IMG/VR virus record: IMGVR_UViG_3300033979_000098
Location: 1 to 37,337 of that record
Source of the DNA: a virus
Reading direction: 5' to 3' (one strand)
DNA: 37,337 nt
Shown piece after piece: positions 1-7,866 of the stretch (positions are counted from its first letter, which is position 1; every line of letters begins with the position of its first letter). The notes beneath the pieces were generated by a model that worked only from the letters and a program-made list of their open reading frames with translations, ran no database searches and was not told where the DNA came from. A program made the position numbers and the translations under genes.

Positions 1-127
1 CTTTACAGCCCGCTGGGCTGGTGCAGCTGGGAGCAGTTGGTGGATGACTTCCTGCGGGCCAAGGCTGACGCGCCGGCGCTGAAGGCGTTCGTGAACACAA
101 GGCTGGCCGAAACTTGGGAGGAGGATT
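1..127. repeat. Terminal direct repeat, left copy (identical to 37211-37337)
   Basis: The first 127 bases match the last 127 bases exactly. The terminase reading frame runs uninterrupted through both copies, so joining them restores one full-length gene. This is what a circular assembly closed on a 127-base k-mer overlap looks like. A physical short terminal repeat inside terL is much less likely. It implies a non-redundant unit of 37,210 bp. Confidence 0.95.
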
Positions 128-963
128 ATGCGGCCGCGGTGAGCGCTGATGGGTTGTTGGCCAAGCGGCTTGACTATGCGGCGGGCAAGTGTCCCGATGG
201 CGTGGTGCTGCTGACCTGCGGCGTTGACGTGCAGGACAACCGGCTGGCGGTGAGCGTGTGGGGCTGGGGCGAGGCTGAGACCGGCTGGCTGGTGTGGCAT
301 CAGGAGCTGATGGGCGACCCGACGCAGACCGAGGTGTGGGGCCAGCTGGATCAGGTGCTGGCGACGGAATGGGACGCGACGGGCGGACGTGTGCTGAAGG
401 TGAGCCAGACGGCGGTTGACAGTGGCGGCCACTGCACGCATGAGGTCTACGCGTATGTGCGCGACCGCGTGCGGCAGGGTGTGGTCGCGATCAAGGGCAG
501 CAGCAGACGCAACAGCCCGGCGGTTGGCAAGGGCAACAAGGTTGATGTGAACTGGCGCGGGCGTGTGATCAAGCGTGGCGTCACGCTGTTTCAGCTGGGC
601 ACCGACACGATCAAGACAACGCTGTTCGGACGGCTGCGGCATAACGAAGGCGTGGGCGGGTTGTATTTTGGGCAGGCGGCTGATGCGGAATACTTCCGGC
701 AGCTGACCAGCGAACGGCAGGCGCTGCGGTATCACCGCGGGTTTCCGATTCGGGAATGGGTCAAGAAAGCAGGCGACAGGAACGAGGCGCTTGACTGCGC
801 GGTCTATGGCTATGCGGCGATGTTGATCTTCAGCCGACGGATGAATAAGGCGACGATGTGGCAGCAGTTGCGTGATCAGTTGGAAGGTGCAAAGCGACCA
901 GCGCTAAGATCAAAGCAGCAGGCCGCCCCTGGGCCTGTTAGTGGCTTCGTTGGCAACTGGTAA
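1..963 (+). CDS. terL: Terminase large subunit, C-terminal part (nuclease domain)
   Basis: This is the 3' part of the packaging motor gene whose 5' part lies at 36320-37337. Joined across the circular closure it encodes 617 residues, a normal length for the lambda gpA (GpA/TerL) family. Codons are in frame from base 1. This part carries the RNase H-like nuclease that cuts concatemers. Candidate metal-binding acidic residues are the Asp residues in GVDVQDN, in VDSGG and in the late motif DRNEALDC. The protein would dock at the portal vertex, pump DNA by ATP hydrolysis and cut it. It ends with TAA two bases before the next gene, a gpW-like joining protein, which is the lambda order A-W-B. Confidence 0.95.
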   Translation, partial: LYSPLGWCSWEQLVDDFLRAKADAPALKAFVNTRLAETWEEDYAAAVSADGLLAKRLDYAAGKCPDGVVLLTCGVDVQDNRLAVSVWGWGEAETGWLVWHQELMGDPTQTEVWGQLDQVLATEWDATGGRVLKVSQTAVDSGGHCTHEVYAYVRDRVRQGVVAIKGSSRRNSPAVGKGNKVDVNWRGRVIKRGVTLFQLGTDTIKTTLFGRLRHNEGVGGLYFGQAADAEYFRQLTSERQALRYHRGFPIREWVKKAGDRNEALDCAVYGYAAMLIFSRRMNKATMWQQLRDQLEGAKRPALRSKQQAAPGPVSGFVGNW

Positions 964-965
964 CC

Positions 966-1535
966 GTGCGCATCCCTAGCCAGATCAGAGCGGGCGACAC
1001 GATCCAGTGGCGCGACGTGGAAGGCGTTGACAACTTGGGCAACGCGATCAGCAGCGCCGACTATGTGCTGACCTACTACCTGCGGACTAACACGGCGAGC
1101 GAAGGCGCGACGGTTGTTGGTAGCGCCTACGGGACCGGGTGGCAGTTCACGATCGCTGCGGCCACCAGCACGGGCTTTGATGCTGGGGCGTGGTTCTGGC
1201 AGGCGGTTGCGACCAAGACCGGCAGCACTGTCACGATGGGCAGCGGCCAGCTGACCGTGCTGCGATCGCTGAGCTATACGGGCTCACCTGCTGCTGTTGA
1301 TGGACGGTCGCAGGCGCAGCAGGATCTGGACGCGGTGCAGGCCGCGATCCGGGCGCTGGTTTCTGGCGGCGTGGTGCGCGAGTACACCATCGGCAACCGC
1401 AGCTTAAAGAAATATGAACTAGCCGACTTGATGCAGCTTGAGTCGAAGCTCAAGGCTGAGGTGAAACGTGAGCAGATGGCGGAACTTATGGCCAACGGGC
1501 TGGGCAACCCTCACAATCTGTTTGTGAGGTTCTGA
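966..1535 (+). CDS. gpW-like head-tail joining protein with an extra N-terminal domain
   Basis: This is a 189-residue protein starting at GTG two bases after terL. The C-terminal part (about residues 118-175) resembles the lambda gpW fold: an amphipathic helix with IRALVSGG, then REYTIGNRSLKKYELADL, then a charged helix. gpW sits at the portal and is needed to complete the head before tail joining. The first 105 residues are not gpW. They are beta-rich and Ser/Thr/Gly-rich and look like a small immunoglobulin-like domain. Lambda gpW is only 68 residues, so this looks like a two-domain version. The position between terL and portal supports the gpW assignment. The N-terminal domain's role is unknown. 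Confidence 0.7.
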   Translation: MRIPSQIRAGDTIQWRDVEGVDNLGNAISSADYVLTYYLRTNTASEGATVVGSAYGTGWQFTIAAATSTGFDAGAWFWQAVATKTGSTVTMGSGQLTVLRSLSYTGSPAAVDGRSQAQQDLDAVQAAIRALVSGGVVREYTIGNRSLKKYELADLMQLESKLKAEVKREQMAELMANGLGNPHNLFVRF

Positions 1536-1536
1536 C

Positions 1537-3105
1537 ATGGGACTGAGGACTCGACTGTTTCGGGCGATGGGTTTTGAGCCGGTTCGGCCGCGGGCACGGG
1601 CGTATCAGGGCGCGCGGGTTAGCCGGCTGACAGCGGACTGGGTGACAAGTGGCACCAGCGCTGACGCCGAGATCAAGTCGAGCTTCAAGGCACTGCGCAA
1701 CCGTGCGCGGCAGTTGTGCCGTGACAACGACTATGCGAAGCAGGCGCTGCGCGCGATCCAGAACAACGTGATCGGGCACGGCATCCGCCACCAAGGGCAG
1801 GTGCGGATGCTGCGCGGCGGCAAGCTTGATGAGGCGATCAACGGCCGCATCCACGAGCAGTGGGAGAAGTGGATGCATAAGACCCGTTGTGATGTGAGCG
1901 GGATCCTTGGCTTCCACGACATTGAGCGCCTGCTGGTGCGCAGCATGGCCGAGTCGGGCGAGGTGTTCGTGCGGATGATCAAGCGGCCGTTTGGTGACAG
2001 CCGTGTGCCGTTTGCGCTGCAGGTGCTCGAGGCTGACTACCTGATCGACGATGACGTGCCGCAGGCGGCCGAGGGCAACACGGTGCGGATGGGCATCGAG
2101 GTGGATCAGTACCTGCGGCCGCAGGCGTACCACTTCTACGCGAATCATCCTGGCGACACTTACGCGGGCAACGCGCGCACCAACGGCCGCCGCATCCGTG
2201 TGCCGGCCAATGAGGTGGTTCATTTGTTTCTGCCTGAGCGGCCAGGGCAGACGCGGGGCGTGACGTGGTTCGCGTCGGCGCTGATGCGGCTCCACATGCT
2301 GCAGGGTTATGAGGAGGCCGAGGTGGTGCGTGCGCGGGCGAGCAGCGCGCTGATGGGATTCATCACCAGCCCCGAGGGCGAGCTGGTGGGTGATGAAGTC
2401 TACGAGGGCGAGCGGGTCAGTGAGTTCCAACCGGGTGTGTTCAAGTATCTGCAACCGGGCGAGAGCGTCACGGTGCCAGACCTGAACAGTCCTGACGGGC
2501 AGCTTGAGCCGTTCACGCGGTCGATGCTTCGGGCCGTGGCTGCTGGCGTGGGTGTTTCGTTCGAGAGCATCAGCAAGAACTTCTCAGAGAGCAACTACAG
2601 CAGCAGCCGTCTGAGCCTGCTTGAGGAGCGTGACACCTACCGTGTGCTGCAGCGGTACATGGTGGAGAACTTTCACCAGCAGGTGTTCGAGCAGTGGCTT
2701 GAGATGGCGGTGCTGAGCGGCGCGCTAAGCCTGCCTGGCTATGAGACCAACCCAGACCGCTATCGCGCCAGCCGGTGGGTGCCGCGCAGCTGGGAGTGGG
2801 TTGACCCACAACGCGAGGTGAACGCTTATAAGGCGGCGGTCCGGTGTGGGTTCAAGACGCTGGGCCAGGTGATCGCTGAGCAGGGCGGCGATCTTGAGGA
2901 TGTGCTTGTAGCACGTCAGGCTGAGCTGGCGATGCTCGATGAGATGGACATCATCACCGACACCGATCCGAGTGAGGTGAGCGATAGCGGCGCGGTGCAG
3001 GCCCCGCTCGGCATGGGCGCGATGCCGGCATTCGATGAGACTGAGCCGCCGGCGATGGATGACGAGGAAGAAGATGATGATTTGACCGAGGCGCCTGAGG
3101 ATTGA
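1537..3105 (+). CDS. Portal protein (lambda gpB family)
   Basis: This is a 522-residue portal of the lambda gpB type (Phage_portal_2 family), the dodecameric ring through which DNA enters and leaves the capsid. Length is typical. The N-terminal region has the family's arginine-rich start and the stretch RARQLCRDNDYAKQAL. The central region contains DVSGILGFHDIERLLVR and a motif around GVSFESISKNFSESNYSSSR that is strongly conserved in this family. The C-terminus is very acidic (a run of Asp and Glu over the last 25 residues). The ATG lies one base after the previous stop, with GAGG upstream. The stop overlaps the next start as TGATG, suggesting translational coupling with the capsid polyprotein. 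Confidence 0.93.
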   Translation: MGLRTRLFRAMGFEPVRPRARAYQGARVSRLTADWVTSGTSADAEIKSSFKALRNRARQLCRDNDYAKQALRAIQNNVIGHGIRHQGQVRMLRGGKLDEAINGRIHEQWEKWMHKTRCDVSGILGFHDIERLLVRSMAESGEVFVRMIKRPFGDSRVPFALQVLEADYLIDDDVPQAAEGNTVRMGIEVDQYLRPQAYHFYANHPGDTYAGNARTNGRRIRVPANEVVHLFLPERPGQTRGVTWFASALMRLHMLQGYEEAEVVRARASSALMGFITSPEGELVGDEVYEGERVSEFQPGVFKYLQPGESVTVPDLNSPDGQLEPFTRSMLRAVAAGVGVSFESISKNFSESNYSSSRLSLLEERDTYRVLQRYMVENFHQQVFEQWLEMAVLSGALSLPGYETNPDRYRASRWVPRSWEWVDPQREVNAYKAAVRCGFKTLGQVIAEQGGDLEDVLVARQAELAMLDEMDIITDTDPSEVSDSGAVQAPLGMGAMPAFDETEPPAMDDEEEDDDLTEAPED

Positions 3106-5729
3106 TGGCAACCGTCAACGGCCAGGACATCGATCTGATGCCAACCGATGGCATGAAGACCGAGGCGCAGCGGTATCGCGACTGGAAAGACGAGGGCCGG
3201 GCAGGCGGCACTGAGGTGGCCGCGACCAGGGCGCGGCAGATCCTGAGCGGTGATGAGCTGAGCCCCGACACTGTGATCACCATGGCGGCGTGGTTTGCGC
3301 GGCATGAGGTGGACAAGCAAGGCGAAGGATTCAGCCCTGATGAAGATGGCTACCCATCGCCGGGACGTGTTGCGTGGGCCGCATGGGGCGGCGATGCGGG
3401 TCAAAGTTGGGCCACGACCAAGGCCGATAGAATCAAAGCATTAGAAGATCGAAGCGCCGTGATTCTTGCGCGTCCCTATCCCAACGAACACGCCGCCAGA
3501 CTGACCGATCCTGATCAGTACGATTCGCTGCGCCGCGAGAACGGCGCTGGTGGTGCTGGCATTGATTTCATCTATGGGATCAAGGAAGGCGTGAGCGAGG
3601 TCCAGGCGATCCGGTTCAGCAGTTCGCAATACAGCCCAGCCGAGGCGCGCGCTTGGCTGGCTGAGCATGACTTCACGCCGATCGAGTTTGAGGAGGCCAC
3701 CGGCGATGGTGAACGCGCCGAGCCTGGCGATCTATCCGAGGGCGACTTCGTGCGGTGGAACAGCAGCGGCGGCACTGCTCAGGGCCGGATCGAGCACATC
3801 ATGCGCGAGGGCACCCTGGGCGTGCCCGACACTGAGTTCAGCATCGAGGCCACACCTGAAGACCCGGCCGCGCTGATCCGCATCTATCGCGAAGGCGATG
3901 ACGGATGGGAGGCAACTGAGACGATGGTGGGCCACAAGTTCTCAACCCTGACCAAGATCTCGGCGCTGCGCAGCCTCACCGGCAAGTATCAGCGCGCTGA
4001 GGTGACCACCTTCGATGAGGTGCAGGACCGCACCTATGAGTTTCCGTTCAGCTCTGAGTTCCCGGTTGCGCGCTACTTCGGCAACGAGATCCTGAGCCAC
4101 GATGAAGAAGCAGCCAACCTGAGCCGCCTGAACGATGGCGCGCCGCTGCTGTTCAATCACAACCCTGACAAGGTGATCGGCGTGGTTGAGCGGGCATACA
4201 TCGACGGCAAACGCCGCCGCGGCTATGCACGCGTGCGGTTCAGCCGCAACGCCTTTGCTCAGGAGATCCTGAGTGATGTGAAGGATGGCGTTCTACGGAA
4301 TGTTTCCTTCGGCTACTCCATTGACAAAATGGAGGAGCGTGGCAGTGGCGACTATGTTGCAACTGTCTGGTCTCCTTATGAGATCAGCGTTGTCTCGGTG
4401 CCGGCTGACCCCGGCGTCGGGATCGGCCGATCTTTTGAGGCTGACACCCCTGCTGCTTCGGCAGCACCATCCCCTGATCCCATTCCTTCAATGGAAAACG
4501 CCACCCCCGATCTGGCCGTGGTGCAGGCCGAGGCCGCTCAGGCCGAACGGTCCCGCATCTCGGACATCACTGCCCTGTGCGACAAGCACGGCATGGCAGA
4601 CCTTGGCCGGCAGATGGTTGAGTCTGGTCGTTCAATCGACGAGGCTCGCGCTGCTGTGCTCGACAAGCTCAACATTCACCAGGAGACCGTGACCATGCAG
4701 GCCGCCGACCTTGGCCTTAGCGATAAGGAGAGCCGCAGCTTCTCTTTCCTTCGCGCCATCAACTATCTGTCCAACCCGACCGACCGCTCTGCCCGTGAGG
4801 CTGCTGCGTTCGAGATCGAAGCCTCTGAAGCTGCTGCTGCCAAGCTCGGCCGTCAGTCCCGTGGCATCACCATCCCTCAGGATGTGCTGCGTCGTGACCT
4901 GAACGTCGGCACTGCTACTGCCGGTGGCAACCTGGTCGCCACTGACCTGGATGCCGGCAGCTTCATCGACCTGCTGCGCAACGCTTCCGCTCTGGATCAA
5001 GCTGGCGCCACTGTGCTGACCGGCCTGACCGGCAACGTTGCTATCCCCCGCCAGTCCGGCGCTGCTACCGCCTACTGGGTGGCTGAGAGCGGCTCGCCCA
5101 CCGAGAGCCAGCAGACCGTTGATCAGGTCAGCCTGACTCCCAAGACTGTTGCAGCCTTCACTGACTACAGCCGTCGCCTGATGCTGCAGTCCAGCATCGA
5201 CGTTGAGAACATGGTCCGCAACGACCTGGCTCGCGTTCTTGCCCTGAAGATCGACCTGGCTGGTCTGTACGGCACCGGCAGCAACAGTGAGCCCCTCGGC
5301 CTGAAGCTGACCACCGGCATCGGTACCGAGAACTTCGCCGCTGCTGCCCCCACCTTCGAGGAAGTGGTGGCACTCGAGAGCGACGTGGCAACCGCTAACG
5401 CACTACTCGGCAGCCCGGTCTATCTGATGAACGCTGCGATGCGCGGCGGCCTCAAGACCACCAAGAAAGATGCCGGCTCCGGCATGTTCATCATGGAGGG
5501 CAACGAGGTCAACGGCTACCGCGGCGTGCTGTCCAATCAAGTGGCAGCTGGCGATCTGTGGTTCGGCAACTTTGCCGACCTGATCATCGGTTACTTCAGC
5601 GGTCTCGACATCATGGTCGATCCCTACAGCAACAGCACCAGCGGCACCGTCCGCGTGGTCGCAATGCAGGACGTGGACATCGCGGTACGTCACGCCGAGT
5701 CCTTCAGCCGCGGCGCTGATACCCTCTGA
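3105..5729 (+). CDS. Prohead protease, scaffold and HK97-fold major capsid protein in one polyprotein
   Basis: This is an 874-residue fusion from the ATG that overlaps the portal stop (a TTG one codon upstream is less likely). Modules in order: residues 1-118, an accessory domain with DGYPSPGRVAWAAWGGDAG; 120-200, a second small domain (YPNEHAARL to LAEHDFTPIEFE); 205-285, a third (GDFVRWNSSGG to GHKFSTLTKI); 298-445, an S78-type prohead protease with candidate catalytic His352 (LFNHNPDKVIG) and Ser401 (RNVSFGYSI), spaced much as in HK97; about 446-530, an Ala/Glu/Arg-rich scaffold-like linker; 531-874, an HK97-fold capsid protein (TATAGGNLVATDL, AVLTGLTGN-like and YGTGSN segments). The protease should cut within the polyprotein after assembly. 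An internal Shine-Dalgarno and ATG precede the capsid module (see 4681-4697). The capsid half uses codons typical of highly expressed genes. Confidence 0.92.
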   Translation: MATVNGQDIDLMPTDGMKTEAQRYRDWKDEGRAGGTEVAATRARQILSGDELSPDTVITMAAWFARHEVDKQGEGFSPDEDGYPSPGRVAWAAWGGDAGQSWATTKADRIKALEDRSAVILARPYPNEHAARLTDPDQYDSLRRENGAGGAGIDFIYGIKEGVSEVQAIRFSSSQYSPAEARAWLAEHDFTPIEFEEATGDGERAEPGDLSEGDFVRWNSSGGTAQGRIEHIMREGTLGVPDTEFSIEATPEDPAALIRIYREGDDGWEATETMVGHKFSTLTKISALRSLTGKYQRAEVTTFDEVQDRTYEFPFSSEFPVARYFGNEILSHDEEAANLSRLNDGAPLLFNHNPDKVIGVVERAYIDGKRRRGYARVRFSRNAFAQEILSDVKDGVLRNVSFGYSIDKMEERGSGDYVATVWSPYEISVVSVPADPGVGIGRSFEADTPAASAAPSPDPIPSMENATPDLAVVQAEAAQAERSRISDITALCDKHGMADLGRQMVESGRSIDEARAAVLDKLNIHQETVTMQAADLGLSDKESRSFSFLRAINYLSNPTDRSAREAAAFEIEASEAAAAKLGRQSRGITIPQDVLRRDLNVGTATAGGNLVATDLDAGSFIDLLRNASALDQAGATVLTGLTGNVAIPRQSGAATAYWVAESGSPTESQQTVDQVSLTPKTVAAFTDYSRRLMLQSSIDVENMVRNDLARVLALKIDLAGLYGTGSNSEPLGLKLTTGIGTENFAAAAPTFEEVVALESDVATANALLGSPVYLMNAAMRGGLKTTKKDAGSGMFIMEGNEVNGYRGVLSNQVAAGDLWFGNFADLIIGYFSGLDIMVDPYSNSTSGTVRVVAMQDVDIAVRHAESFSRGADTL
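4681..4697 (+). promoter_or_regulatory. Internal ribosome binding site and start for a stand-alone capsid protein
   Basis: AGGAG at 4681-4685 is followed, nine bases later, by an in-frame ATG at 4695 (residue 531 of the polyprotein). Initiation here would give a 344-residue protein covering exactly the HK97-fold capsid module. Lambda uses the same device for Nu3 inside C. The site is seen directly. Its use is inference. Confidence 0.5.
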
Positions 5730-5731
5730 TC

Positions 5732-5938
5732 ATGTTGATCAAGGTCCTACGGCAGACAATGCTGGCAGGGCAGGTGGCCAGAATCGGGGATGTCCTTGAG
5801 GCATCCCCCTCTGACGCCAAGTTCCTGATCGGTATTGGCAAAGCTGTTGAAGCCATCGCAGAGGTGGCTGATCTGGCTCAGTTCGGACCTGAGCCGACCC
5901 GCAAACCAACAACCCCCAGACGGAGGGCTAAGTCATGA
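5732..5938 (+). CDS. Small protein after the capsid gene, unknown function
   Basis: This is a 68-residue protein starting two bases after the capsid stop and overlapping the next start by ATGA. The N-terminal part (MLIKVLRQTMLAGQVARIGDVLEA) could form a small beta-barrel, followed by SDAKFLIGIGKAVEA. The C-terminus is rich in Pro, Arg and Lys. Small proteins of this shape are common between the capsid and connector genes of siphoviruses and are usually unnamed. A role in head completion is suggested only by position. Confidence 0.75.
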   Translation: MLIKVLRQTMLAGQVARIGDVLEASPSDAKFLIGIGKAVEAIAEVADLAQFGPEPTRKPTTPRRRAKS

Positions 5939-6318
5939 CCATTCACAATCTCGGGACCAAAACTGAGGTCCTTAACTTCCTGCCCAATGATGTGGTGACA
6001 GCTACTGTCACTGCCAGCACCGCCATCGATCTGGTGGATTATGAAGGCGACATCGCCGTCATACTTTGCGCTGAAGCCGGCGGAGCCAGCATCACCTATC
6101 TCGGCAAACTGACCGAATCCGATACCTCGGGCGGCACCTACACCGACGTGACTGGCGGCGCGTTCACGGTCACTGCCGCTAACACCGCATCGGTTCAGAA
6201 AATCGCTGTCAACTCTGACAACATGAAGCGATTCATCAAGGCAGTGGTGACAGTTGCAGGCGGCACTGGTGCCGGCGCTGTGACGATCGTCGGCCTCGGC
6301 TCTAAAAAGTACAGCTGA
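5935..6318 (+). CDS. Possible capsid decoration protein
   Basis: This is a 127-residue Thr/Ala/Val-rich, predominantly beta-type protein with no signal peptide or membrane segment. It overlaps the upstream gene by four bases (ATGA), and its TGA stop overlaps the next ATG by one base. It lies directly downstream of the capsid and before the connector-like gene. In siphoviruses this position often holds a capsid cement or decoration protein. I see no diagnostic motif, so the call rests on position, size and beta-rich composition. It could equally be another small virion protein. Confidence 0.6.
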   Translation: MTIHNLGTKTEVLNFLPNDVVTATVTASTAIDLVDYEGDIAVILCAEAGGASITYLGKLTESDTSGGTYTDVTGGAFTVTAANTASVQKIAVNSDNMKRFIKAVVTVAGGTGAGAVTIVGLGSKKYS

Positions 6319-6596
6319 TGGCCTTTACGGAGGATCTCGGAATCTTCCTTGCAGATTTCGGCGTCAGCTGCACTGCTGGCGCCGTCACTGCTTTGGGCAT
6401 CTTGGACATGCCGAGCCAAGTGCTAGCCAATGGCATGGTGCTCAGCACCGACTACACACTGACTGCCAAGGCTTCTGACTTTGGCACACTGACCCGCGGC
6501 AGCTCGATCACGGTCGATGCTGTGGCCTATACGGTGCGGGAGGTGATGCTGATGGATGACGGGAAGATTGTTCAACTCGGACTTCAAAAGACATGA
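6318..6596 (+). CDS. Head-tail connector, lambda gpFII-like
   Basis: This is a 92-residue protein. The C-terminal segment, SITVDAVAYTVREVMLMDDG followed by KIVQLGLQ, is the recognisable pattern of small head-tail attachment proteins related to lambda gpFII, which sit under the portal and gpW and form the tail docking surface. Length is a little under lambda gpFII (117 residues). It overlaps both neighbours by a few bases, consistent with one translational unit for the neck genes. The fold assignment is by motif memory, not by search. Confidence 0.65.
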   Translation: MAFTEDLGIFLADFGVSCTAGAVTALGILDMPSQVLANGMVLSTDYTLTAKASDFGTLTRGSSITVDAVAYTVREVMLMDDGKIVQLGLQKT

Positions 6597-7231
6597 GCGG
6601 CCCCTTCAAAGTCAACACGCGCAGCGCATGGGCATCGCAGAATCCGGTGCTGCTGGCCGGCGAGCCTGGCGTTGAAAGCGAGACCGAGAATCTGAAGATC
6701 GGAGATGGTCGGACGGCATGGTCTGGCTTGCCTTACTTCGGCAATCCTGGCTATTGGGGATCTTTCTGGGATACAACTTCGCAGACGGCGACAGCGAACA
6801 CGCCAACACCGATCCTGCTGCGCAAGAACGACCTAGACAACCGCGGCATCAAGGTCATCTCAAATAGCCGCATCACGGTTGACCACCCTGGCATCTACAG
6901 CTTCACATTCTCGATCCAGTTCAGCAATACCGATTCGAGCATCCACGACATCAACGTTTGGCTGCGCAAGAACGGCACCGGCGCCAGCGGTGACGTGGCC
7001 GACAGCGACAGCAGGTTTAGCGTCATCGCCCGCCATGGCGGCATCGACGGCAATGTGATCGGAACGGTCAACTTCGTGCTCAAGCTGGCAACAGCGGATT
7101 ACATCGAACTGATCTGGGCAACCGCCAACGTTGCCGCATACATCCACGCCGAAGCCGCCCAAACCAGTCCGTTCGCGCATCCGGGCATCCCTGGCATCAT
7201 CTGCACCGTGATTCAGGTGGCATCAGCATGA
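6593..7231 (+). CDS. Fibre-like virion protein in the neck region: Mtd-type N-terminus plus TNF/C1q-like domain
   Basis: This is a 212-residue protein. Residues 1-50 contain the WASQNPVLLAGEPGVESET and LKIGDGRTAWSGLPY pattern of the N-terminal attachment module of phage fibres (as in the Bordetella phage tropism determinant). Residues about 60-212 look like a TNF/C1q-type jelly roll, with DHPGIYSFTFSIQFSNT, DINVWLRKNGTG and a late YIELIWAT strand. Such jelly rolls trimerise and bind ligands. The gene sits between the connector and tail terminator rather than with the tail fibres, so a head or neck fibre is likely. The same N-terminal module recurs at 15117. Which structure it attaches to is inference. 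Confidence 0.75.
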   Translation: MSGPFKVNTRSAWASQNPVLLAGEPGVESETENLKIGDGRTAWSGLPYFGNPGYWGSFWDTTSQTATANTPTPILLRKNDLDNRGIKVISNSRITVDHPGIYSFTFSIQFSNTDSSIHDINVWLRKNGTGASGDVADSDSRFSVIARHGGIDGNVIGTVNFVLKLATADYIELIWATANVAAYIHAEAAQTSPFAHPGIPGIICTVIQVASA

Positions 7232-7656
7232 CAACGCGCCGCGAATCAATCCTGGCCGCCATTGCATCGGCGCTGACAGGCACCACCGGCGTCAGTACGC
7301 GCATCTATCGCAGCAGGGTGGAACCGCTCAGCAGGGGTGAAAGCCCAGCGCTGGTCATCGAACCGATCAGCGACACGGCCGAGCAGAACACCAGCCTGCC
7401 GACGCTGGACTGGTCACTGACGGTGCGCATCGCTGTGATTGTGCGCGGCAATGTGCCGGATCAGTTGGCTGACCCGACCATCGAGAGCCTGCACGCCAAG
7501 ATGATGGCCGACCTAACGCTCGGTGGCTATGCGATCGACGTGCAACCGCAGGGCGTCAACTTTGAACTGGTAGAGGCTGATCAACCTGCTGGCGTGATCA
7601 GCTGCGACTATCTCGTTCGCTATCGCACCAGCGTCGTTAATCTGGCCACAGCGTAG
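7228..7656 (+). CDS. Tail terminator protein (lambda gpU-like)
   Basis: This is a 142-residue protein overlapping the previous gene by four bases. The pattern (MTTRRESILAAIASAL, then RIYRSRVEPL, SPALVIEP, DWSLTVRIAVIVRG, LHAKMMADLTLGG, and a last strand DYLVRYRT) is that of tail terminator proteins, which form the hexameric ring capping the tail tube and joining it to the head. Length matches lambda gpU (131 residues). The position just before the tube gene supports this. Confidence 0.78.
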   Translation: MTTRRESILAAIASALTGTTGVSTRIYRSRVEPLSRGESPALVIEPISDTAEQNTSLPTLDWSLTVRIAVIVRGNVPDQLADPTIESLHAKMMADLTLGGYAIDVQPQGVNFELVEADQPAGVISCDYLVRYRTSVVNLATA

Positions 7657-7665
7657 GTAGCTAGG

Positions 7666-7866
7666 ATGGTCAATGAATACCACGGCCAAGGCGGCTCCTA
7701 CGTCTTGGATCCACACACCGGCGAACTCAAGCTCATCGAGCGAACAGAGCCGGCACAACCCTCCAGCCTTGAGGAATTGACCGATGCCGCTCCTGAGCCG
7801 CAAACGCCTGATCCTGGCAAAAACCGAAAGCCCTTACGGAACCGACAGCAGCCCAGACGGCACTGA
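7666..7866 (+). CDS. Small protein between tail terminator and tail tube, unknown function
   Basis: This is a 66-residue protein from ATG at 7666, with GGTAG just upstream. The N-terminus reads VNEYHGQGGSYVLDPHTGEL, and the rest is rich in Pro, Glu, Lys and Arg and probably disordered. Its last 83 bases overlap the tail tube gene in another frame, so its C-terminus is constrained by two reading frames. I recall similar short proteins before tube genes in related siphoviruses. No function is known to me. Confidence 0.6.
   Translation: MVNEYHGQGGSYVLDPHTGELKLIERTEPAQPSSLEELTDAAPEPQTPDPGKNRKPLRNRQQPRRH

Noticed and set aside
1486-2454. Long open frame on the minus strand opposite the portal gene
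   Set aside because: Arg/His/Leu/Pro-rich translation typical of antisense to a GC-rich gene. The portal frame on the plus strand has clear family motifs.
4491-4493. Alternative internal ATG in the capsid polyprotein, before the scaffold part
   Set aside because: In frame, but no Shine-Dalgarno sequence at suitable distance. The ATG at 4695 is much better supported.
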